Below are positions 38,866 to 46,032 of a DNA stretch of 64,000 nucleotides, piece after piece. Source of the stretch: Enterocloster alcoholdehydrogenati. GTDB taxonomy: Bacteria > Bacillota > Clostridia > Lachnospirales > Lachnospiraceae. Under the pieces are notes generated by a model that had not been told where the DNA came from, searched no databases, and was given only the letters and a program-made list of their open reading frames with translations. Made by a program: the position numbers and the translations under genes. Position 1 is the stretch's first letter. Each line of letters opens with the position of its first letter. The DNA is taken from assembly GCF_013282095.1 (NCBI RefSeq), contig NZ_BLTJ01000003.1, forward strand, positions 248,001 to 312,000, given 5' to 3'.

Positions 38866-40812
38866 ATGCGGATCACGGAACTTTTAAAGAAAGAGAGCAT
38901 TGAGCTGGGCGTGACGGTATCTACCAAAGAGGAGGCCATTGACCGGCTGATCTCCCTGATGGATGCAGGAGGGAGACTGAAGGATAAGGCAGGTTATAAG
39001 GAAGGGATTCTTGCCAGAGAGCAGCTGGGGAGTACTGCTATTGGTGAAGGAATCGCTATTCCCCATGCCAAGGTCGAGGCTGTAAGGGAGCCTGGACTTG
39101 CGGCAATGGTAGTGCCGGAGGGCGTAGACTACGAGGCCTTTGACGGTTCTCTGGCCAACCTGATCTTTATGATCGCGGCACCGGCAGAAGGAGCAGACGT
39201 GCATCTGGAGGCTTTGTCCCGGCTGTCTACGCTGTTAATGAACCCTGGATTTAAAGAGGGGCTTCTTGGAGCAAAGACAAAGGAAGAGTTTCTGACAGTG
39301 ATCGATGAGGCCGAATCAGACCGCTTTGGAGAGGAAAAGAAGGAAGAAAATTTTCAGGAAGAGAAAGCGGCGGCTCCTGTTTCTGAAACGCCTGCTGTGA
39401 ATGCGGGCAGTTACCGGGTTCTGGCAGTTACCGCTTGTCCTACGGGAATTGCTCACACCTATATGGCGGCTGAAAATCTGGAGAATACAGGAAAAAAACT
39501 GGGGATTGCCCTGAAAGCCGAGACCGACGGTTCCGGCGGAGCTCAGAATGTGCTGACCCAGGAAGAGATTGCGGCTGCCGAGGCCATCATTGTGGCGGCG
39601 GACAAAAATGTGGAGATGTCCCGTTTTGACGGAAAGCCTGTGATCATGGTTCCGGTAGCGGACGGCATCCACAAGGCGGAAGAACTGATTAACCGTGCAG
39701 TCAGCGGTACAGTGCCTGTATACCGCTATGAAGGGGCGGCACAGTCTGTGACAGAAGGGGAGAATGACGGCATCGGCAGAACCATTTACAAGCACCTGAT
39801 GAACGGCGTGTCCCATATGCTGCCTTTTGTCATCGGCGGCGGTATCCTGATCGCACTTGCCTTCCTTTTTGATGATTATTCCATTGACCCGTCGAATTTC
39901 GGTAAGAATACGCCCTTGGCTGCCTATTTAAAGACCATCGGCGAGCAGGCCTTCGGCATGATGCTTCCGATCCTTGCCGGTTTTATCGCTATGAGTATTG
40001 CGGATCGTCCCGGACTGGCTGTGGGTATGGTAGCCGGTATGGTGGCAAAGATGGGCTGCACCTTTGCCAATCCCGCCGGCGGTGATGTAAACGCCGGTTT
40101 CCTGGGCGCACTGTTCGCCGGTTTTGCAGGAGGTTATCTGGTGCTTGGACTTAAGAAGGTATTTTCAAGGCTTCCTAAGTCTCTGGAAGGGATCAAACCG
40201 GTGCTTTTATATCCGGTGCTTGGTATTTTCCTGGCAGCGGCAGTGACTACCTTTATCAATCCATATATGGGTATGATCAACGATGGGCTGACCCATCTGT
40301 TAAACGGAATGAACGGCGCCAGCCGGGTTGCTCTTGGTATGGTGCTGGGGGCAATGATGTCCATCGATATGGGCGGCCCGTTTAACAAGGCGGCTTATGT
40401 ATTTGGCACCGCCCAGCTGGCAGAGGGAAATTTTGAGGTTATGGCGGCCGTAATGGCAGGAGGCATGGTTCCGCCCATTGCGATTGCCCTGTGCACTACC
40501 TTCTTTAAGAAGAAATTTACTGCAAAGGAACGCCAGTCAGGCATTGTAAACTATGTAATGGGCCTGTCCTTTATCACGGAGGGTGCCATTCCCTTTGCGG
40601 CACAGGATCCTCTTCGGGTGATCCCATCCTGCGCCATCGGCGCGGCGGCAGCGGGCGGCCTTTCCATGGCGTTTGGCTGTACCTTGAGAGCGCCTCATGG
40701 AGGCATCTTTGTACTGCCGACCATAGGAAATCCGCTGATGTACCTGGTGGCCATTGCGGCTGGCTCTGTGGCAGGCTGTGTGATCCTGGGGCTTTTAAAG
40801 AAAAATGTGTAA
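38866..40812 (+). CDS. fruA: PTS fructose transporter EIIABC
   Basis: A 648-aa fusion. EIIA-Fru (residues 1-150) has the phosphorylated His67 in IAIPHAKV; EIIB-Fru (about 183-280) has Cys191 in VTACPTGIAHTYMAAE; a linker leads to EIIC (about 305-645) with eight to ten membrane segments, including GGGILIALAFLFDDYSIDP and MGGPFNKAAYVFG. It imports fructose as fructose 1-phosphate for FruK. A 19-bp perfect-stem terminator follows at 40895-40945. Confidence 0.97.
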   Translation: MRITELLKKESIELGVTVSTKEEAIDRLISLMDAGGRLKDKAGYKEGILAREQLGSTAIGEGIAIPHAKVEAVREPGLAAMVVPEGVDYEAFDGSLANLIFMIAAPAEGADVHLEALSRLSTLLMNPGFKEGLLGAKTKEEFLTVIDEAESDRFGEEKKEENFQEEKAAAPVSETPAVNAGSYRVLAVTACPTGIAHTYMAAENLENTGKKLGIALKAETDGSGGAQNVLTQEEIAAAEAIIVAADKNVEMSRFDGKPVIMVPVADGIHKAEELINRAVSGTVPVYRYEGAAQSVTEGENDGIGRTIYKHLMNGVSHMLPFVIGGGILIALAFLFDDYSIDPSNFGKNTPLAAYLKTIGEQAFGMMLPILAGFIAMSIADRPGLAVGMVAGMVAKMGCTFANPAGGDVNAGFLGALFAGFAGGYLVLGLKKVFSRLPKSLEGIKPVLLYPVLGIFLAAAVTTFINPYMGMINDGLTHLLNGMNGASRVALGMVLGAMMSIDMGGPFNKAAYVFGTAQLAEGNFEVMAAVMAGGMVPPIAIALCTTFFKKKFTAKERQSGIVNYVMGLSFITEGAIPFAAQDPLRVIPSCAIGAAAAGGLSMAFGCTLRAPHGGIFVLPTIGNPLMYLVAIAAGSVAGCVILGLLKKNV

Positions 40813-40894
40813 CTGTTCAGGAAGATTCCCTGTCCTGAAATAGCTTTGTCAGTGCTGAAGGGGAGTATTTGACAGACAGATAAAATGATGTAAA

Positions 40895-40945
40895 GACAAA
40901 AAACAGCCCGGCCAGGGGAGAGATAAGGCCGGGCTGTTTTTTGTC
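40895..40945. terminator. Bidirectional terminator between fruA and the hemerythrin gene
   Basis: A 19-bp perfect stem (40895-40913 with 40927-40945) with A and T runs at its base, so it can act on both strands. It overlaps the stop codon of the leftward gene. Confidence 0.95.
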
Positions 40946-41366
40946 AGATCCGCTCTGCGCTGTCCCGCATGAATTTATATTCTGCTACGGAACGGTCAAA
41001 GCCTTTGATGTGGTAATAGAGCCAGTCTCTTACATTTTCAGAGACCTTGGCAACGAAGGCATCAGTAGGGCCTTCTTCCTCGGTAAGCATATCATGAAGC
41101 TCCTGTACCGTATGGCGCAGTTCTCTGTGCTTTTCCTGGTGCTCCTTAAGGCCGGGATATCCAATCTCTTTCTGGAATGCTTCTTCCTCATTAAAATGAA
41201 ATTCCGTATAATCAGCCAGATAATTTAACAGTCTGGCCGCGCCGCTCTGGTTGGAACGGTCTTCGCAGCTTACCAAAAGATCGTTGATCTTGCCGATCAG
41301 CTCTCTGTGCTGACCGTCGATCATCTCGTTTCCTGTGACGAGATCGTCTGTAAATTCTGCATACAT
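40944..41366 (-). CDS. Bacteriohemerythrin
   Basis: A 140-aa four-helix-bundle non-heme di-iron O2-binding protein. The ligands appear in the usual order: His in DGQHRELIGKIN, His and Glu in YTEFHFNEEEAF, two His in LKEHQEKHRELRH, and His/Asp in WLYYHIKGFDRSV. In anaerobes such proteins bind or scavenge oxygen or deliver it to enzymes. AGGAGGTTTAAGCC precedes the ATG. Stand-alone gene with its own promoter. Confidence 0.95.
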   Translation of the reverse strand: MYAEFTDDLVTGNEMIDGQHRELIGKINDLLVSCEDRSNQSGAARLLNYLADYTEFHFNEEEAFQKEIGYPGLKEHQEKHRELRHTVQELHDMLTEEEGPTDAFVAKVSENVRDWLYYHIKGFDRSVAEYKFMRDSAERI

Positions 41367-41428
41367 GGCTTAAACCTCCTCCTGTGTTTGTAAAATGTGA
41401 AGCCTGTCAGCGGGATCGCTATAGGGAA

Positions 41429-41457
41429 AGTATACCACGGGGGAGACGGAAAGTCTA
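41429..41457 (-). promoter_or_regulatory. Promoter of the hemerythrin gene
   Basis: On the - strand TAGACT (41452-41457), 17 nt, TATACT (41429-41434) preceded by TGG, an extended -10. Confidence 0.7.
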
Positions 41458-41563
41458 TTGAGAATGTGAGGTATCTGCTTCGCGTGCTGCCTGGATGCAG
41501 CTTCTTTTTTTGAGAATCTTTTTTGGACAATTCAGCATAAGATAAAGAAAAGGAGATAAGAGT

Positions 41564-42499
41564 ATGGAGATTTGGGGATTAGATGTAAGCAGCTTTCAAG
41601 GTACCGTAAACTGGAATAAGGTGGCTGCTGCCGGATATCGGTACGCCGTTTTGCGCTGTATAGCCCGCGTGGGGACGGACAGCCAGTTTGAGCGCAATTA
41701 CACGCAGGCAAGAACTGCGGGACTGAAAGTGGGCGTTTATGTGTTTTCATACGCACTTACTGAAATGCAGGCGGTAAAGGAGGCAGAGCGGGCCGCAGCT
41801 CTCTTAAATGGACGTATATTGGAGCTTCCGATATATCTGGATCTGGAATGGGAGGAGCAGCGCAGGCTTGGCAAACAGAAGCTTACAGCGGTGGCGCAGG
41901 CATTTTTACAGACAATCAGAAACCATACATCTTATATGGTGGGAATTTACTGTAATACGGATTGGTATCATAATATTCTGGACACGGACGCCCTGCCTTA
42001 TGACTACTGGATCGCCAGTTACGGGGACAATGATGGAAGGCCGGATAAGCGTCCGTCCATTAAAAACATGGCGGCATGGCAGTATACCAGTCAGGGGATT
42101 GTGCCGGGGATCTCCGGCCGGGCAGATCTGGATATCTTCTATAAAGAATATGGAAAGCCGCAGACAGCAGAAAAGAAAACCGGCTGGCAGCAGGAGAATG
42201 GCGGCTGGCGTTATTATCTGGGCAATACAGGGGAACCGGTCAGGAATGACTGGTACAGGGATAATGGCAGGTGGTACTGGTTTAACGGGGCAGGAATGAT
42301 GGAGACGGCTGTCTGGTACAAATATCAGGGCAGCTGGTACTATCTTGGCGCTGACGGGGCTATGGCAAAGGGGCAGCAGACCATTGACGGTAAGTGGTAT
42401 ATCATGGGGGAGGATGGCCGTATGGTGACGGAACCGGTGACTCTGACGCCGGATCAGGATGGTGCGCTTCTGTGGCCGGGGCTGGCAGACATAAAATAA
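41564..42499 (+). CDS. GH25 lysozyme with cell-wall-binding repeats
   Basis: A 311-aa muramidase. Residues 1-200 are the GH25 barrel: GLDVSSFQGTVNW with the catalytic-site Asp, YAVLRCIARVGTD, PIYLDLEWEE with the Asp/Glu pair and AAWQYTSQGIVPGISGRADLDIFY. Residues about 208-290 hold three to four choline-binding-like repeats (GWQQENGGWRYYLGNTGEPVR, NDWYRDNGRWYWFNGAG, WYKYQGSWYYLGADGAM). No signal peptide, so release may need lysis or a holin. AAAGGAG lies before ATG 41564. It borders the integrated element; the hairpin just after it was the original tRNA terminator. Confidence 0.93.
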   Translation: MEIWGLDVSSFQGTVNWNKVAAAGYRYAVLRCIARVGTDSQFERNYTQARTAGLKVGVYVFSYALTEMQAVKEAERAAALLNGRILELPIYLDLEWEEQRRLGKQKLTAVAQAFLQTIRNHTSYMVGIYCNTDWYHNILDTDALPYDYWIASYGDNDGRPDKRPSIKNMAAWQYTSQGIVPGISGRADLDIFYKEYGKPQTAEKKTGWQQENGGWRYYLGNTGEPVRNDWYRDNGRWYWFNGAGMMETAVWYKYQGSWYYLGADGAMAKGQQTIDGKWYIMGEDGRMVTEPVTLTPDQDGALLWPGLADIK

Positions 42500-42525
42500 C
42501 CTCATAAGCCTGTGCTTATGAGGTT
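42498..42525. terminator. Bidirectional hairpin; original 3' terminator of the tRNA-Met unit
   Basis: AACCTCATAAGC (42498-42509) pairs perfectly with GCTTATGAGGTT (42514-42525); ATTTTATG follows on the - strand. It now ends the lysozyme gene, while on the other side it was cut off from the tRNA by the integrated element. Confidence 0.75.
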
Positions 42526-42529
42526 GCTT

Positions 42530-42557
42530 AAGTAGCGGAAGGGAGATTCGAACTCTC
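42530..42557. repeat. att direct repeat, left copy (displaced tRNA-Met 3' end)
   Basis: Identical over 28 bp to 48541-48568. It contains the T-arm and acceptor 3' strand of tRNA-Met but no 5' half, so it is a remnant and not a gene. Confidence 0.93.
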
Positions 42558-42611
42558 ATGGTCGCTCTCATATGCTTAGAAAAGAAAGGGTTTGCACATC
42601 CTCTTACACAA

Positions 42612-42634
42612 AGGTACTCAAAGAGGTACTCAAA
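42612..42634 (+). repeat. Paired AGGTACTCAAA repeats at the left end
   Basis: Copies at 42612-42622 and 42624-42634 in the same orientation. Two more lie at the right end (48482-48502). Likely arm- or end-recognition sites for the integrase. Confidence 0.7.
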
Positions 42635-42664
42635 CTTATTCTGCAATATCTAGTGGTTTAGAAG

Positions 42665-42720
42665 AAAAATCTGTCAAGAATTTGTGATTACAAACGAAAG
42701 CTTGTTCTTGACAGATTTTT
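42665..42720. terminator. Long perfect hairpin near the left end
   Basis: A 16-bp perfect stem (42665-42680 with 42705-42720) encloses a smaller TTTGT/ACAAA pair (42681-42685, 42690-42694). A- and T-runs at the base suit termination in both directions and could insulate the element from the chromosome. Confidence 0.75.
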
Positions 42721-42743
42721 GTATGGTTGAGAATAACTCATAA

Positions 42744-42784
42744 TACTAAAACGAGGTTGATAGACGCTTGTGTCCATCAACCTC
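42744..42784 (-). terminator. Terminator of the cargo gene
   Basis: On the - strand GAGGTTGAT (42784-42776) pairs with ATCAACCTC (42761-42753), followed by GTTTTAG. Confidence 0.75.
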
Positions 42785-42812
42785 TTGATTACAATCCATT
42801 CATAAATAGCAT

Positions 42813-43499
42813 TTACTGTTTAATAAAAATTCTTGTTTCTGTATCTTCCTCATGAGTACCATTTGTGAAAATCTGATTTCCCTCAACTCTCATTGTTCCG
42901 ATTGGCGGATATACTGCAAACTCACCATTTGATGTTGTTGCTTCTCCCTCTAAATGGTATTCATTTCCAACTTTTTTCATGGTAAATGTAAGCGTTTCAT
43001 TGAAAGCAGATTCGCCTGCATCAGTATAAACTGCTTGCAGTGTTTCACTATCAATTACAGTAAGTGTCAATGTAGCTGTCAAATCTTGTGATTCATAACG
43101 ATATGTTCCACTAATATCGCCTGTTTCTGCTGAAACAGGAGTATCGTTTCCGTTTGCTGGTGTTTCTGTTCCAGAGATTCCTGTTTCCTTCGTCATAACT
43201 ACACCATTCTCAACCCATGCTCCGTCGCCATTCACAGAATAGTTATCTGGTGTTGTGGTATTAGTTAGTAACCATCCTTCTGCATCAAAATAATAACACT
43301 CAGCCAGACCGTCGTTATTTCCATCAATCCACTGCCAACCATTACTTGCGTATGTACCATTTCCGTTATCATACCACCAACGGTTCTCGTTGGGAACAGC
43401 TCCTTTCTGCCAAGTGCCTGCAAATGCCGTCATTGCATTACTTGCAACTAATCCGGCTACCCCCATAATACATACTGCTTTTTTAAAGTTTCTTTTCAT
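42813..43499 (-). CDS. Secreted cell-wall-binding protein, cargo of the element
   Basis: A 228-aa protein with a clear Sec signal peptide (KRNFKK, hydrophobic core, AFAG cleavage near residue 28). Residues about 30-95 carry Trp/Tyr/Gly-rich choline-binding-like repeats (NRWWYDNGNGTY, NGWQWIDGNNDG, ECYYFDAEGWLLTN). After a Thr/Gly linker, residues about 125-228 form a beta-rich domain resembling lipocalin-type barrels. The ATG at 43499 follows AGGAGGT (complement 43504-43510); an upstream extension of the frame has no start signal. It faces away from the other element genes and shares a palindrome-bearing control region with the repressor. The function is unknown; surface attachment or adhesion is a guess. 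Confidence 0.8.
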   Translation of the reverse strand: MKRNFKKAVCIMGVAGLVASNAMTAFAGTWQKGAVPNENRWWYDNGNGTYASNGWQWIDGNNDGLAECYYFDAEGWLLTNTTTPDNYSVNGDGAWVENGVVMTKETGISGTETPANGNDTPVSAETGDISGTYRYESQDLTATLTLTVIDSETLQAVYTDAGESAFNETLTFTMKKVGNEYHLEGEATTSNGEFAVYPPIGTMRVEGNQIFTNGTHEEDTETRIFIKQ

Positions 43500-43532
43500 T
43501 TTGTACCTCCTAAATTTTTTGATTTTTTGCGC

Positions 43533-43598
43533 TGTCCTATTACAGGACAATATTTAGCGTTATTTATCATACCATAGTTATTGTCCTATTACAAGACA
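43533..43598. promoter_or_regulatory. Two 17-bp palindromic operators between cargo and repressor
   Basis: TGTCCTATTACAGGACA (43533-43549, perfect half-sites TGTCCT/AGGACA) and TGTCCTATTACAAGACA (43582-43598, one change), 49 bp apart. One lies near each divergent gene start. They are the obvious binding sites for the adjacent XRE protein. Confidence 0.8.
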
Positions 43599-43610
43599 CA
43601 GGAGGTAACT

Positions 43611-43844
43611 ATGCCAAGAATTATAGATGGTAACTCTATGAATATTACAGGAGTGAAAATTAAAGAGTTTAGAAAAGCAAAGCATTGGAGTCAACAGCAA
43701 TTATCTATCAAGTTAGAAACATTGGCTATTTATGTTTGTCGTGGTTCTATTTCAAGGATTGAGGATGGAAGTCGAACAGTTACTGATATTGAATTAGCTG
43801 GATTTGCAAAAGTCTTAAATGTGCCTATTGAAAAATTCTTCTGA
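43611..43844 (+). CDS. XRE-family repressor of the element
   Basis: A 77-aa Cro/CI-type HTH protein: KIKEFRKAKHWSQQQLSIKL (helices 1-2), CRGSISRIEDGSRTVTDIELAGFAKVLNVPIEKFF (recognition helix and helices 4-5). The ATG at 43611 follows CAGGAGGTAACT. It probably controls itself, the divergent cargo gene and perhaps the promoter at 43859-43887. Confidence 0.93.
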   Translation: MPRIIDGNSMNITGVKIKEFRKAKHWSQQQLSIKLETLAIYVCRGSISRIEDGSRTVTDIELAGFAKVLNVPIEKFF

Positions 43845-43858
43845 ATTTCATTTTTTAT

Positions 43859-43887
43859 TTGACTTTTCCGTGGAAATGTGATAATAT
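43859..43887 (+). promoter_or_regulatory. Promoter of the replication/transfer genes
   Basis: TTGACT (43859-43864), 17 nt, TAATAT (43882-43887), directly after the repressor gene and upstream of the hairpin-rich leader. Confidence 0.75.
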
Positions 43888-43904
43888 ACAAAAAATAAAT
43901 TTTA

Positions 43905-44142
43905 ACGATTTTTAATCGTCTATCTATACGGCCTGCGGCCATCAAGGGGGCACTTTTTGTGCCATTATCCGCCATGCGGATAAAAATTTTTTGAAAGGAG
44001 TTAAAAAAATCAAACACATTTTTGGAGCCTGATTATATTAAAGGCTTGGTTTGTTTTGTGTTTTGATTCCTCCTCCCCTTAGATGACTGCGGTTTTTTTG
44101 TGCACTTTTTTTCCGCTAACTTTTGAGGGGAGAGAAGTGCAC
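43905..44142 (+). other. Hairpin-rich non-coding leader (candidate origin or structured RNA)
   Basis: Within about 240 nt lie ACGATT/AATCGT (43905-43919), GGCC/GGCC (43930-43940), GGCAC/GTGCC with a T5 loop (43949-43963), TTATCCGC/GCGGATAA (43965-43983, followed by AAAAATTTTTT), AATCAAACACA/TGTGTTTTGATT (44008-44018, 44057-44068) and GTGCACTT/AAGTGCAC (44100-44107, 44135-44142, followed by TTATTTTTT). No convincing gene is present. It could be a replication or transfer origin, or a transcribed attenuator leader. Confidence 0.6.
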
Positions 44143-44173
44143 TTATTTTTTGATTTGCAAGGAGGTGAAACAC

Positions 44174-44425
44174 ATGAAGCTGACAGCCAAGGTTGTCTTG
44201 ATTGGAAAGGATGCAACAACATTCGTTGATGCGAATGGAAACAAGCGGACAAGCTATCTCGCTAATATTGCGCAGGAGCAGGGGCGTATTATTGACACTT
44301 TGCGGGTTCCGGAGGAATTGTTCTCTATTCTGGAAGCAGGGCAAGAATACCTCGTGGAACTGATTTCCTCAACAGGGAAAAACGGAACATACCTTCGAGT
44401 GATAAATATCAGCCCCGTTAAATAG
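44174..44425 (+). CDS. Small OB-like protein, possible ssDNA-binding protein
   Basis: An 83-aa protein starting MKLTAKVVLIGKDATTFVDA with alternating hydrophobic strands (RTSYLANIAQ, RIIDTLRVPEELFSIL, EYLVELISS, TYLRVINISPVK) suggestive of a small beta-barrel. The size and place before the translocase and initiator genes recall ssDNA-binding proteins of rolling-circle elements and the small conserved proteins upstream of FtsK-like genes in Tn916-type elements. I do not recognise the family with certainty. A strong AAGGAGGTGA precedes the ATG. Confidence 0.6.
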   Translation: MKLTAKVVLIGKDATTFVDANGNKRTSYLANIAQEQGRIIDTLRVPEELFSILEAGQEYLVELISSTGKNGTYLRVINISPVK

Positions 44426-44481
44426 GTAATAGGGAGAGAGGATTTTTCCTTTCTCCCCACATAGACGAAATGGAGAGTTTT

Positions 44482-45216
44482 ATGAAATTGTGTATAAGAT
44501 ATACAGAATATCTGTATGATTTGTTTGAAGATAAACGGTGGTGGAAACTTTCAGGACATATCTTTTTGGTGTTTTTGGGTCTCCTGTCATTGGGGGCCTT
44601 TCTGGGTGGAGTATTCTCTATTTTTTTGAAATACTGGGAACAAATTATATCTGTGATTGGTGGAATTTGTTTTATTATTATGGCTATTATTGGGTTTTCT
44701 TCAACAAAGAAAGAAAACTCTGCTTTGCCAGAGCCGATACAGGCCAGCTATGACCCTGTTTTTTTGAACAGCACATATAGCTTGTTGAGAACAAACCTGG
44801 TTTCTGTACTTGCAGAAACTGCGGATATGCTCTGCCTGCGTGTCCCTTCTACCCCCAGCCAGATTGAAGCCCCTGTTCATCATGACATTGTAAGCAATGC
44901 AGCAATTTTTCATTTTCTGTGCGGAAAACAAGAGCCGTCTGTCAAAACAGACCCGTTTGAGGCTATGGGAATCATTCAGAGCGTATTAGAACGCCGTTTA
45001 AACAACCATGACTTAATGGGGATAACTCAAACTACCACCTTTTACAATGGAATGGCCTATCCTGCAATCATGGTAGATGGGGTTCAAGATTTGGGACGCT
45101 ATATTCAAATTGATGTAGCGATTACAAACGAAAGCTACTTGCGGTATCGGACAAATCGGCTTTACAGTAACTTAAATGATGGCATTTCCTCCAACCCATA
45201 CGATAGGACTTTCTAA
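44482..45216 (+). CDS. Two-TM membrane protein upstream of the ATPase, unknown family
   Basis: A 244-aa protein with two adjacent membrane segments (about residues 26-50, ISVIGG-type second segment about 55-75) followed by a soluble domain of about 165 residues without recognisable motifs (TYSLLRTNLVSVLAETADML, AIFHFLCGKQ, RYIQIDVAITNESYLRYRTN). The ATG at 44482 has GGAGAG 5 nt upstream; the ATG at 44470 has none. The stop is one base from the ATPase start, so the two are coupled. It may be the membrane half of a split FtsK-like translocase. Confidence 0.7.
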   Translation: MKLCIRYTEYLYDLFEDKRWWKLSGHIFLVFLGLLSLGAFLGGVFSIFLKYWEQIISVIGGICFIIMAIIGFSSTKKENSALPEPIQASYDPVFLNSTYSLLRTNLVSVLAETADMLCLRVPSTPSQIEAPVHHDIVSNAAIFHFLCGKQEPSVKTDPFEAMGIIQSVLERRLNNHDLMGITQTTTFYNGMAYPAIMVDGVQDLGRYIQIDVAITNESYLRYRTNRLYSNLNDGISSNPYDRTF

Positions 45217-45217
45217 G

Positions 45218-45928
45218 ATGAAGTGCGAACTGTTTTTAGATGAAACATATCTAAAATATGGCATAGAAAAATATATTACTTGGGATACGGATGCGGCCCC
45301 TCATGGGGCCATATTCGGCACCACAGGCAGCGGCAAAACCTATGCAGAAAAGATTTTACTGGCACGGATTGCCCTCAAATGCCCCAGTAGTCAATTTTTT
45401 ATCTGCGATTTCAAAGGAGATTCCGATTTTTTCTTTCTCACAGGTGCAGAAAGATTTTATCGTTATGCAGAATGTAAAAAAGGACTGGATAATTTTTACA
45501 GCTGTTTTCTGAACCGGCAATCTGGCAAAGATAATAACCGGAATTTTCTATTGCTGGTATGGGATGAATGGGCAAGCTATATCCTAAGCTTAGACAAGAA
45601 AGTTGCTGAAGAAGAAAAAAAGAAACTGGCTGTTTTGCTCATGCTCGGACGCTCGTTTAATACTCATGTGATTTTGTGTATGCAGAGATTGGATGTAGCC
45701 TACATCCAATCAAGAGATTGTATCAATCTGGTAATGGCTATGGGGAACCTTTCGGAGGAAGGAAAAGAAATGATGTTCCATGATTATAAAAAGCTGATGG
45801 AACCAAACCGCCGACAAGGTACAGGCTATTTAACTATCAACGGAACAAATTTTACTCCCTTTGTGGTTCCACAAGTAAGGAACCATGAATTATTAAATGA
45901 GTATATTCAAAAAGCAGTACAGAGATAA
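45218..45928 (+). CDS. FtsK/HerA-like P-loop ATPase
   Basis: A 236-aa soluble ATPase: Walker A GTTGSGKT (residues 34-41), FFICDFKGDSDF (64-71), Walker B LLLVWDEWAS with Asp116/Glu117, sensor-like LLMLGRSFNTHVILCMQRLD and a C-terminal MGNLSEEGKEMMF segment similar to TcpA/FtsK motors of integrative elements. It lacks membrane segments, which the preceding gene would supply. Start at ATG 45218; an overlapping ATG pair at 45176-45181 is an alternative. Role: moving the excised DNA through the membrane or during segregation, inferred from fold and context. A Zot/pI-type phage assembly ATPase is a less likely alternative. Confidence 0.82.
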   Translation: MKCELFLDETYLKYGIEKYITWDTDAAPHGAIFGTTGSGKTYAEKILLARIALKCPSSQFFICDFKGDSDFFFLTGAERFYRYAECKKGLDNFYSCFLNRQSGKDNNRNFLLLVWDEWASYILSLDKKVAEEEKKKLAVLLMLGRSFNTHVILCMQRLDVAYIQSRDCINLVMAMGNLSEEGKEMMFHDYKKLMEPNRRQGTGYLTINGTNFTPFVVPQVRNHELLNEYIQKAVQR

Positions 45929-45929
45929 C

Positions 45930-45983
45930 TGCCGCCTGCGTGCGAAGCGTAAGCAAGGCGGCATGATGGGCGGCTCTGCCGCC
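45930..45983 (+). repeat. Two GC-rich hairpins before the initiator gene
   Basis: TGCCGCC/GGCGGCA (45930-45936, 45957-45963) and GGCGGC-TCT-GCCGCC (45969-45983). They share GCCGCC, so alternative pairings exist. GC-rich in an AT-rich element, they are candidates for a double-strand origin or a terminator. Confidence 0.6.
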
Positions 45984-46032
45984 TGCCCTCTACTTGACTT
46001 AGTATCATAAAGTGACAGGAAGGTACTTCAAG

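Noticed and set aside
42534-42600. Second tRNA-Met gene at the left end
   Set aside because: Only the 3' 28 bp match; there is no 5' acceptor, D-arm or anticodon arm.
44083-44226. Small rightward ORF across the GTGCACTT hairpin
   Set aside because: No ribosome site, composition dominated by the hairpin and T-run, and it runs through the start of the real gene at 44174.
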